Positions 24,659 through 35,500 of a stretch of 64,000 nucleotides of DNA are shown here, in pieces. The translations under genes were made by a program, and so were the position numbers. A model generated the notes under the pieces. It saw only the letters and a program-made list of their open reading frames with translations. It made no database searches and was not told the origin of the DNA. Position 1 is the first letter of the stretch, and each line of letters opens with the position of its first letter. Source of the stretch: Augochlora pura (Eukaryota > Arthropoda > Insecta > Hymenoptera > Halictidae); the NCBI RefSeq assembly GCF_028453695.1, contig NC_135772.1:4588001-4652000 (forward strand), given 5' to 3'.

Positions 24659-24925
24659 GCGAATCTCCTCGCGATCTCGCCGATAAACTAATGCCTTTCT
24701 CGTTTACGTGAACATTCTTGTACAACCAAAAACAAAAGATCGAAGACATTGTGTCGCGCGCGCACGCGCGGACAATTATGTGCTACCATTTACGGACGGT
24801 CTGCAATGTCAGAAATTTCGAGTCGGTCTGACAGTGTGAAAGTAGAAAAGGCACGGTAAAACATACGTAGGTACTCTCCTTCGTTCAACACGAACGGACG
24901 GTTTCTGTCGCCTCCTGAATATATA

Positions 24926-25310
24926 TACAGGGTGACCAAAAAGTGACGATATCGAAAATAGGGGTTCCTGAGATCATTCTAAGAAACTTTTTCCTTTGCA
25001 CAAATTTAATCCGAGGCTTCGTTTAGAAGTTATAAGCCCAAATACGCTCATTGGCGGTGCCAGCTCGCACCAGCTGCTCTCGTCTCTCATTGGTCAATGT
25101 TTTTCAGTTAATAACTTGTTAACGACGCCTTGGAGAAAATTATCGTAAAGGAAAAAGTTGCTTGGAATAACCTCAGGATTGTATGTTTATAATTTATTTA
25201 TAAATTAGTGCAATTTTTTAATTTTTTGAAAATTTAATGGATTTCGTCAGCTGAGCTTTATTTTCGCAGCTTGATGCTATAGCTTCTGCACTTTTGGGAC
25301 ACCTTGTATG
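24926..25310. mobile_element. Fold-back / TIR element with ATACAGGGTG ends
   Basis: The left end ATACAGGGTGACC faces a right end GGACACCTTGTAT, its imperfect inverse. The interior shares with the 5004-5463 element the words GAGATCATT, TTTTTCCTTTGCA, CTCTCATTGGTCA, TTAATAACTTGTTAACGA and GTAAAGGAAAAA, arranged as inverted arms. Non-autonomous, no coding capacity. An AT dinucleotide run (25311-25341) follows directly. Confidence 0.75.
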
Positions 25311-25479
25311 CATATATATGTGTATATATATATATATACTCGTTTTCCTATGTACTGTCGCTACTTGTACGATCATGCATCGTGGTCCCATCTCCGACCA
25401 ATTCCGAGTTGCCGTTCCAGCATTCGGTGTAGTCAAACAATATTGTCATACAAATCACACTCCGAATATAGTTCCATAA

Positions 25480-26850
25480 ACGTCGATTTACGTCGGTTCC
25501 GGGCTGATTTACATGTAGACAGTCAATCGAGGATGCGCCGCACGAACCTGTTCGAAACTTGTCATCTCGAGAAGTCCACTTTTGCCAACGTCGAACGCGA
25601 TACTCCATTGCCTCCTTTATACTATAGCTTCCCTATAGTCATCTAGAAATCGTCTGATAATTTTTAATAATGATCCGGGAGTGCTCCATGAAAGGTGACG
25701 ATGATTCCATTTAAATGGCTGCTGTCTGAATCCAATATTTTCGATAAAAATTAATTTAGAGTTCTTCGGAGACTGTCCAGCCATTTTTAATGGTGTTCCA
25801 AGAGTCCTCTATGGGTTTATAATAATTTTATAAGAATAGTCGATTTTTCTTGACATTTGGTATTTTATTCCTGCAGCTCTTTAGGCTGTCATTTATGGTT
25901 CTTTGAGGAGAGCTTAAATAATTTAAACAAAATTCTAACTTGTCGTTTCGAATCGTCCATTTTTTTCGAAATTGATCACTGTACTTCGACGTCCAATTTC
26001 ATCAATTTTAATAGTGCCCCATTAAAAAGCCAACACTGAGACGATGATTCTACAATTATGGTACACCATAATTAATCTATACAATACAATCGTTCGAATA
26101 AACGCGAAGCCCTGAAACGCTTTAGGTTTTACAAACGTGTTGGAAACAACACTCCGTCGCCCCCATATGGGGTTCATCGTTTATTGCCCCCCGGAGGCGA
26201 TTTAATAATTTTCAATAGTTTTTGTGTATCTGACCCTTGAGTCCACTACGCCAGCCAACGCAGTGGCCACACGGCTCTCTGTGTAGCTATTATTCATGGC
26301 TAAACTGCGGATCGTTATACAAACTTTTATATTTACGGACATTCTTCTGAGAACGCTGCAGCAACAAAATTTATTTAATCGACGAACCAATTTTTGTTGC
26401 ACGTGTTTTAAGTGCAAGAGGCTCTGTTATTTACTATTGTAAATAGAATTGGTGATTGTTATACTGGATGTTAATTTTTTTTAATTATTAAACAATATAT
26501 TCTGTTGTAATTTTGTTCTAGTATTTTAGGTACTAGTATTTAAATATTTTTATAATATTTTAGAGGCATTAATCTCGATGGTAAAAATTTAATAGACTCT
26601 TTTCTTTTTATTTATTATTTAAAAATATTTCGTTACTTTGGAACGCTATAATTAATCCTCCACGTATAGTATTTCTGTAATAATTCTACAGATATTATTT
26701 TCTCCCTCAGTGTTTAATTTATTATATATTAATTCATTTGTCCAGTCTATATTCTTCCAACAACAGTATAATAATCTCCAATGATTTTAGCTGAGTTGAT
26801 ATAATGGTTCTCAATGCAATCGACGGTCTATCAATTTAAAAAATCTCTGC
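25480..26850 (-). pseudogene. Array of decayed copies of the FRRS1 terminal exon and 3' UTR
   Basis: Several segments resemble the last exon plus 3' UTR of the FRRS1 homolog (27285-26860). Examples on the plus strand: ATTTTTAATGGTGTT and AGAGTCCTCTATGGG at 25783-25816; GATCCGGGAGTGCTCCATG at 25673-25691; TCATCGTTTATTGCCCCCCG followed by GAGGCGATTTAATAATTTTC at 26173-26213; and GGAACGCTATAATT at 26640-26653, matching 26900-26913. One copy (26417-26202, minus) keeps an open frame ending TIENY plus stop, against NTIKNY plus stop in the real exon, but it has lost the hydrophobic helix. Another copy has a stop shortly upstream. They look like tandem duplications now decayed, not functional alternative exons. 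Confidence 0.65.
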
Positions 26851-26854
26851 ACTC

Positions 26855-27144
26855 TTTAGTTTATTTATTATAACCCAGGACATGGTCTTTTGCCAACTCG
26901 GAACGCTATAATTCGTCATCCGTGCACAGCGTCGAGTCTCCACCCTTCATACTAATCTCCAACGATCTTTAAAAAGGTCGAAAGTCCTCAAGCCCCGGAT
27001 ACAATTGTCAACGTGTCGTCAACAATTGGTCTGCATCGAATATTTCTCATAAAAGTCCCGTCGTCCAGGTCTGGCAACTTCGAACGCAACGTCCGGTGTC
27101 CACCACCTCCGATGCGGATCGTTTACGGTCCACCAGAGGGCGGC
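26855..27144 (-). other. 3' UTR and polyadenylation signals of the FRRS1 homolog
   Basis: Downstream of the stop at 27145 the minus strand runs about 280 bases to AATAAATAAA at 26869-26860, two overlapping canonical polyadenylation signals. Cleavage would be expected about 10-30 bases further on, near 26835-26850. The UTR itself contains blocks that recur in the relic array to the left. Confidence 0.6.
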
Positions 27145-27285
27145 TCAGTAATTTTTAATGGTGTTGACGAAGGTGGCCCAGGAGTCCTCTATGGGCGCCA
27201 GGACCGTGATGACGATGAGGGCAGCGCAGAACAGTACGATCACGACGAAGTACAGGCCGAAGATGCATTTTCTGATCCCGGAGTG
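27145..27285 (-). CDS. FRRS1: FRRS1 homolog exon 12: C-terminal helix and stop
   Basis: It follows acceptor CTGTCCGACAG in phase 0. It encodes HSGIRK, a hydrophobic helix CIFGLYFVVIVLFCAALIVI (residues 575-594), then LAPIEDSWATFVNTIKNY and TGA. The intron before it is only 92 bp. This exon plus UTR is the source of the decayed copies at 25480-26850. Confidence 0.9.
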   Translation of the reverse strand, partial: HSGIRKCIFGLYFVVIVLFCAALIVITVLAPIEDSWATFVNTIKNY

Positions 27286-29492
27286 CTGTCGGACAGAATG
27301 TGAAATGAGTGAAAATACCAGCCGGCTGGATCCTCTTTCTAGGGATCCTTATGGGGGTGAGGGTCTTGAAAACTTACGGGAGCATCCTGTCTGGCATCCG
27401 GATGGACCATCGAGCCGCGGGAGTGCATGTCGTTCATCGGGAACGAGTTCACCCTCTGACTGGCCTGCCTGTCAGACGCGCAGCCGACGAACTATAACAC
27501 ATATCGATTCCCTTCGTTATGGTGGTACGTTCCCCGAATAGCTGAGAAACCGGAAACCGCGACCGTGCAGATTTCCGGGGCGGTCAGACTTTTACCATAG
27601 ACTCTAGCGATTTTTCGTATGATTTTTATTGAGTAAATTGTGCCTTTTCATGAGCGAAGGGGTAGCTTTTTTATTTTATTTTTATTATTTTTATTTTAGG
27701 GTAGTTTTGGCTTTAAAAAGTAATATAAATAGGACGTTGTACTATCTTCTATTCGGTTATAATTTTATGTAGTTAAATAGTGATTAAACAATATTTTAAA
27801 TTGAATATAAAAGGCACAAGTGAAATATTTAATAATATAGTAAATATAGTGGCACAATTTTTAAAGTGACTTAAATCTATACTGAAACTGAGGGGGTGGT
27901 TCAGAAATAAAATTTGAAAAAATAGGATTTAAGGGTGGTGTTTCAAAAATAAAAATAAAAAATGTACAGTGCGATTAAATTTACAATTTCTATGGAAATA
28001 ATAATCGCAGTGAATTTGTAATATTTGCTAACCCAGATTGCAGTTAACAAACTGTGGATCCAGTGAAAATTTTCTAGCTCTGCCATTTAATATTTCAAAT
28101 TAATTAGCAATTTACAAAGAGAGCAAAGAGAATTTTGCCAGCCCAAAGTAAGAATAAAACCAATGGAAGGCACCCTGGAATTAGCATCGCGCTGGGTGCG
28201 CTCTACGAGTACCTAACATTTGTATATTAACACTAGGATGGTTCTAGTTAAATTTTTGCTGACATACGATCTTCCATTATGGGGTTATATGTATAGTATT
28301 AACAGCTAAATGGTATATTAAAAATGAAAAAAGAATTAAAATAGGAAGAAATCATCGTAGGACGATGAAATTTTTTTAAAATTAAAGTTTGGAGTCTCTA
28401 CTATAAGATACTGTTTCTCGATTTTATATTCGATGCATTTTTACTGCTGTAACCCTTTAAATGTAAAGTCATGTAAAACAAACAGCCATACATAAAACTT
28501 TGTCAAGTTTGACGAAATTCACAAACTATGAAAAATTTTTTCCGGCGATTTGATTTACGGTAGAATAAAGTGCAATCCTTCCCCTTTAATTTAAAAAAAG
28601 ATAAACGTAGCTGTGATTTTTGTTCACAAAGTTACAGTACTTTAAAGTCACCTCTAATTTTTGTCATTTTATGGAGTACTGATAATCATCCCCCAACAAT
28701 TTCCTCAAGATACTCAGGTTACGCCAATGTCTAGAAAATGTTCAAAAATATTGCATTAACCTTCTCAGAGCTTTTTTTATTAAAATATTATTTATTTTCC
28801 ACGAATATACCAATTAATTGTTTTCAACACCCACCCGTTCAGAAGACCCACACATGAGACCAACAAGGATTACTTCAAAGTGCTATAACTTCGCGAAAAA
28901 AAATCGCATTGGCATCGCTCTTTTTTTAAATTAAAGAGGAAGACTCGAACTTTATTCCCTCGTAAACGGCATTCCCGAAAAAAATTTGACAGAGTCCAGG
29001 CATTTTTTCAAAGTTGGCAATTTTCGCTGCTATAAACAGGGTCTCCCATTTAAGGGGTTGCAGCGATGAAGATGCGGTCAACGTTAAAATTAATAAAAAT
29101 TATCTTATATAAAAATTGCCTAATTCTTATTAAAGGTATATCTATGCTGCAATTATTTTTTAAACAATTTTAATCAAAATTATTTCGTGTATAAGTCTCT
29201 AAAAATCCTTCGATGAAACGACTCGGTCGTTTTAATCGCGAGTTGGGAAACCATGGCGCCGTCGCCGGTTTATAAACGCGAAACATGGGACTTACCGTAA
29301 GAATAAGATGAGTCAGGATATGGAATACCACGTAGGCGACCAGAATCCAGTCGACCCATTCCGGGAGTTTGGCCTTGTTCAGTCGGACCGCGAAGAAAAT
29401 TGTGATTACTGCGAAAGGAATTTCAACGTAGCGGTTAGCCCATTGTCCCATGGAACGGTGGCTGGAGCGAACCAAAGGAAAAAGAGTACGAA

Positions 29493-29535
<43 letters not shown>

Positions 29536-32500
29536 AGAGAGGAAGAAAGGACGAGAGAGAAATCGTTGAAAACGGAAGGGAAAAAAAGGAATGATACGAA
29601 ACTTACTGCCGCAAATCTGCGCCGCATTCCCAACGAACCAGTGCGCCCAATTGAAAAGCGGTCGCCTCGGTGTTCCGGGATGGGGTCTCATGGCCGCCAT
29701 AAACGGCTGAACGAACGCCAGGATCGTCGTCGCGAGGCCCAGGGACGCGTGGATTCTCTCCGAGCTCCATTCGCCCAGCTCGACGAAGATGATCACGAAC
29801 GCCGCGATCGTCATCGACCATGTCAGGATCATGAAGAATCGATGCCACTTGAAACAGAAACCACCATTCAGCTCTCTATACCCGTGCCACAGGTGAGGAC
29901 GGGTGGCTAACAGCTACACCTATCCCGTTGTTTCGACGGGGTCAAATATAGCAATCGCTGCACCCAAATAAAACTCGACGCCTTTTAGAGCCATGGAAAG
30001 GGTTGTTTTTAGACTGAGACTGGGTTCGCCAGACGGAAAAATTATATTTCATAGGCTTGTTGTAGACTATGATAGTCCAATAAATTCTAATAATAATTTT
30101 GATATGAAACTTAATAGATAATATAGTAATATTTAATAATTTTCTATTAATTACTTAGACTCTTAGGCACGACGCGCTATAATGGCTTTCGAGGATCTTT
30201 CGTGCTTTACTCAGTTGTATTATTAGCTATTAAAGTAAACGATTATCTATATTGTAGTACTATATATAGCTATACCAAAAATAAATATAGTAAGAAAAGT
30301 AATAATCTAGTTAATAAAAAATTTCATTCGCACAAAATTTAGCCTGAGAGGTTAATAGTAAATTATTTTTAAAATCTTTGTTACAGAGGAAAGGGTTAAA
30401 ATATACGAATCGAACCTGACTCTACAAAGAGACACGCGAAATTATAGTATACGATTTCTCGCCACGATTTTATCGCGTTCCCGGCAAGAGCACTACGTAA
30501 TGTACCGGGTGAGAACGACAGAAGGGTTGTAAAATGAGTCCACAGATAAAGCACGTACTTCTAATTGCTCCAAAAATTGATACCGTCGTTAGCAGTCTAC
30601 TAGATTCATGGATATATAATATGGTAATTGGTGAATTTCAATTCGGCAGAGAATAAACGAAGTGCGAATTCGGGGCAAACGTAGAGGAGGGGGGAGCTTT
30701 GACGAGAGGATCGAGCTGGAAAAGACGTCGCCTAGCTCGCTATAAAGGGGGGAGGCATTAACAGAAATTGCGGGCACCGAAACCATCGGGCTCTCTCTCT
30801 CTCTCTCTCTCTTCGTGGGTAGACAGTAAAAGATCGTAAAGGTGCTTCGAACGCGATTACAGCATAAGTGTCCCCCGAGTATCAAAGATAAGCTTGATGT
30901 TATCCTTGGACATCAGCCAAGCTTAAGTGTTCCTCGGGCACGCTTGTGCTCTCGAGTTGCTCGCGGTGTCTGGTCGAACGACGCGAAGTAAAATAACAGC
31001 TTCCAATCACTAGCAAATGATAATTATACCAATAATATTATAATAATTGTAATAGAAATAATATTAAATAATAATTACGATATGATAGATACAAAATATA
31101 GTATATGCTCTTTAGTTGCTCACGGTGTCAAGTTGAACGTTGCAAAGTGAAATGGCAGCTTTCAGTCACCAGCAAATGATAATTGTAACAATAATAATAT
31201 TATAATAATTATAATAGAAATAATATTAAATATTAATTACGATATTATAGATACAAGTATATAGTATATGTTCTTGAGTTCCTCGCGATATCGAATCGAA
31301 CGCCGCGAAGTAAAATGGCAGCTTCCAATCACAAGCAAATAATAACAGTAATAATAATAATACTACAATACTAATAACAATATAATATATAAAATATACA
31401 GTATATGCTCTCGAGTTCCTCGCGTTGTTAAATTAAACGTCACGCTGCAGCAACGTCGCGAGCAAATAATAATTATAATAATAATGTTATAGTAATAATA
31501 ATACTACCATGCTAACAACAATATAATATATACAGTATATATAATTGTAATAGTAATAATTTAATTATATCGGGCAAATGATAATCCTCGGGGGCGAGAG
31601 GGGAGAGAGAAATTAAAATGAAAGGACAGTAATTATTAATGGGGTGGACTCCGTCGGATAAACAGCGGTCCGCCATTGTACCGAAATTAGCCAATTAAAA
31701 TCTGATTATATACGAGAAGCGATGATTATTTCGTTCGGATGCGTTTAAATTGGCAACGACGGCCATTTCCGATCGGAGGAGGAGAAAACGATCAGACATT
31801 ATATCGACGGAGATGGTATTTTGTTGGCTCGAGAGTACTTCGCGAGCGGGGCCTCGGACATTCGCCGACTGCGATTGACCATTCGAGATGAAATATCAGC
31901 TACGATCCGTTGAACATTAATTAATGCCGAGCTGATGGAATAAATTTCATAGGACTTCCCTTATCTGCTCGTTAATAATATTCTCTGTGAATCTATTATA
32001 ATATTGCAGTTTTCTTAATTTCTTTGATCTCTGTGGCATGAATATTAATGCGGTGAACTAGATATATTTAAACTTTAATAATGTTTTACGTTTATTAGTT
32101 TAATATCGAGGCTTTCAACTTGCTATTTTTCTGTCACGCGTGTTAATTTATTTAGCAGGTTTCCGAATATATCTAGACGTTGATAAAGCTTTAATTTTTC
32201 ACTAGTTTAATGTCGCGTCTCCGCTTTTTAATTTCATATTTTTCCGTCACACACGTGGTTAATTCGTTCACCACCGTTTCCATACTCCGCCGTGTGCTAA
32301 AACGCTGTTAAAACTCCGAGCAAACACATGCTCGTTATTTTAACGAAGCGATACAAATTGGTGGCGGCGTCCGAAAGAGTTTTCGCGACTCGGAAAATCG
32401 CGATTCTTCGATAACCCTTCCGCGAGCAGCAGCAGCAGCAGCAGCACCTTATATACCAGCTCGCGAATGCTTCCGAGTAGGAAAAGGGTGCCTACTACAT

Positions 32501-35500
32501 GTGCCCCTATTCAGGATGGAGAGCGCAATGCAGCAGGTGCCATTCAACGATTACCGCCTCAAAATAGCATTTGAGACCCATGAAACGAAACCCGAGCAGA
32601 GCAGAGCAGAGAACCGAAGCCGACTCTCTCTCTCTCTCTCTCTCTCGGTTCGGTACATATTGAACTTGATCCCCGGCGTAATTATCAGGCCGGGCTTCTG
32701 TACGTCGTTCCTGCGATTAACCCTTGATCCGGAGGAATCACGGACAGGCGCTGCCAGCCAGCGATCGACCCGATATACCGTCGAATAGACGGCGTTCGTC
32801 GACGCGCGCCGCGGCGCCGTCGTCGTCGTCCGCACGGTTTCTTCGAGATCCCCCTACGGATCCCAGGAAAAATTGGCTACTTACGGCGAACCAATGGTCC
32901 TTTCCGCACAACTGCGAGCTGACCCAGGTCTGTCGGTAGTATCTGGCTAGCAGGATGCCGATCGAAGCGGTGCCGATCCAGGAGGCGATCATCAGAGCGC
33001 CGTGCACGCGTATCAGCACGTTGCTGACGGCCGTGTAGCCGCCCACGTCCGATAACAATTTCGCGCCGCCGGTCGCCTCGTACGTCGTGTCGTGGAAACC
33101 GACTCCGTTACCTGGAACAGGTATCATACGCGAGTCAGCCATTTTTCCCATGATTTTTCCAACCCCAAAACGTTCCCACTTTGACCTTGCTACGATTATT
33201 TTTGCATCCCTATCTTCGATGATGCTGGAACTCTATGAATTAGAATTTATTTTCATGGTAACCGCGATTAAAAGATTTAATTAATTATATTAGTTTATCA
33301 GATTTTTAGTGATTATTTTATCACTCAGAATTAGTGTGAGTTAGTCCAAATTAGTTTAGAAGAGGTCTAGTTAGTTCGAAAGAATTTACAAGAGTTTCAA
33401 GTAGTTTAAGTCGGTTTGAATTAGTCTAAAGTAAATTAAAATTAGTCTGAGGCACTCTAAAGTCATTTCAAATCAGTCTAAGTCAATTTGAACTAGTTTA
33501 GAAACAATATAAATAGGTATAAATTAGTCTAAAGTCAATTCCAATTAGTTTAAATCAGTCTGAGTTAGTCTAAAGTCAATTCTAATTAGTTTAAGTCAGT
33601 TTGAACCATTCTAAAGTTAATTTAAATTAGTCTAAGTCAATCTGAGCGACTGTAAAGTCAATTTAAATTAATCTAAATCAATCTGAGTCAGTCTAAAGTC
33701 AATTAAAATCAATCTAAATTCGTCTAAATCACTATAGATCAGTCTAAGTCAATCTAAATCGTTCCAAATTACTCGAAATCCCTCTAAAACAATTCGTACC
33801 AATCTGAAATCTCAAATATTCAACTAAATTCATGTGATAAAAATGCAAGCAATGCCGGAGCAACGTCTCAGGTGTTCGCAGAGCTGAAAAAGATTATAAT
33901 TCACGGCTGTAAAGAATAACGAATATGACAGAAAAGCAATTACACACTTTTTAGGCTCTTGCCGGCGGCGATCAGAAGGTTGTACGGCGTGTTGACGAGG
34001 TCGTATTCCCGGCCTTGGACGACCGTCGTTTTCTCTCTCCAAAATTTACAAGAGATCACGTCATCCTTGATGGAGCTCGACTCCAGTTGAACGGCGCCTT
34101 CCTGCTGCAGGGGGGAAATCGGACAAAATAGAGCAAGGTCGCGCGTGTGCCGGTGCGTCGTGTTGTTGTTTCTTTAGAAAACCCGCGCCGATCGTTCCCA
34201 TGGAAGGATTTGATCGGTAACAATGTTACGCGCCAGCGAAAGTCGCGAAGCCATCACCGCAAGGAATCATTCAATCGGGGATATCGTATTAAGTTCACCG
34301 GGCTCGCATGCTTCGCGTCATGTTGCTCTCAATATCAAGGCAAGAAGCCTTCTCCCTTCCCTTTCTATACGCCGCGGCTAAAATATACGCCGCTCTTGTT
34401 ACCGCTCTTTAATCCGCGGCGATCTTAACCCTTTTGTTCTTGCGAACAAAGTCTCGATGCAATACAATTTTTATATTTAATACTCGTATTCCCTCGGTTA
34501 CATCAGCTGCTCGATTTTTATATTTAATACTACAATTTTTCATATTTTTAATGAAACAGAATTTCTGCTATTTTTATTAACCGCGCAAGCTTTTATATTA
34601 TTAATGACCAGAATTTCTGCTATTTTCATCAACCGCGAGCTTTCATATTTTTAATAACCACGGTTTCTGCTATTTTCATTAACTAGAATTTTTACATTTT
34701 TAATGGCCACAATTTATGCTGCTTTCTATGGCTTTTGGTTTTTGAATTTTTATTGGCTGGCGGAGTTTCGTTTATTCCGCGATACCTCCCATGAAAATTC
34801 TGCAACGTAAAGCCTCTGTGCAGTAGGCAATTACGTTCCTGGTAATTGAACAGTCGATATCTGTTGCCTGACGAAATTTTCGCCAGCTTCTGCGAGTCTT
34901 TAGTTATGAAAACAATTCGATAGAATTTCAGAATATATTAAAATAGAATTTCAGCATATATTAAAATAGATTTCCAAAATATATTAAAACAAATTTTCAG
35001 AATAAAAGTATCACCAAAATTAAATATGTCATCTCGACTTGTGCAACGAAAAAAACTGCAAGAAAATAATTTACTGTTTAAATCATAGGTGTCTGCAGCG
35101 TTTAGAATTTTTTTCACGTGTCGAGAAACAAATTAGCTAGTCTAAATTTTGCAAATCGGATCAGCGCACTTAGCGCCAGCAGCGGGCAACGTTGACACGT
35201 ATCAAATTATCGTTTGTTCGCCGCGAGCCTGACGATTCTCGGGTAGAACGCGCGGAGAGCCTTCTACATTGTAATTCTGTGTACACAAAGTTCAGAAGTG
35301 CACACAAAATTAAGACTACACTACTGGAAAGAGGATTCTGCAGACGCGACGGCGTTTAACACGAAATTTCGTTTAACCCCTTGCAGTATAGCTAGCTTGA
35401 TCACCGCTTAGTCGTCTTTAATAATTTCCTTGATTAATATTTCTTTGATATTTAATTTATTTCCATTCGCAGATTTTGATGACAGAGGATTTTGTGGAAT

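Larger units (their letters stand above)
29848..32884. other. FRRS1 intron 8
   Basis: A 3-kb intron: AT-rich at 30030-30400, a CT microsatellite at 30790-30811, a tandem array at 30945-31590, a two-copy duplication at about 32085-32275, an AGC run at 32427-32448 and a CT run at 32622-32646. No other gene is supported in it. Confidence 0.6.

Noticed and set aside
29409..29461. Alternative acceptor CTCCAG giving a longer exon 10
   Set aside because: It would add 53 bases, break the frame relative to exon 9 and insert residues not expected between the b561 helices. The TTTCGCAG acceptor at 29409 fits phase and family.
34428..34445. TTAACCCTTTTGTTCTTGCG as a MITE end
   Set aside because: No inverted partner end was found within several hundred bases. 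A lone TTAACCCTTT is expected often in this genome.
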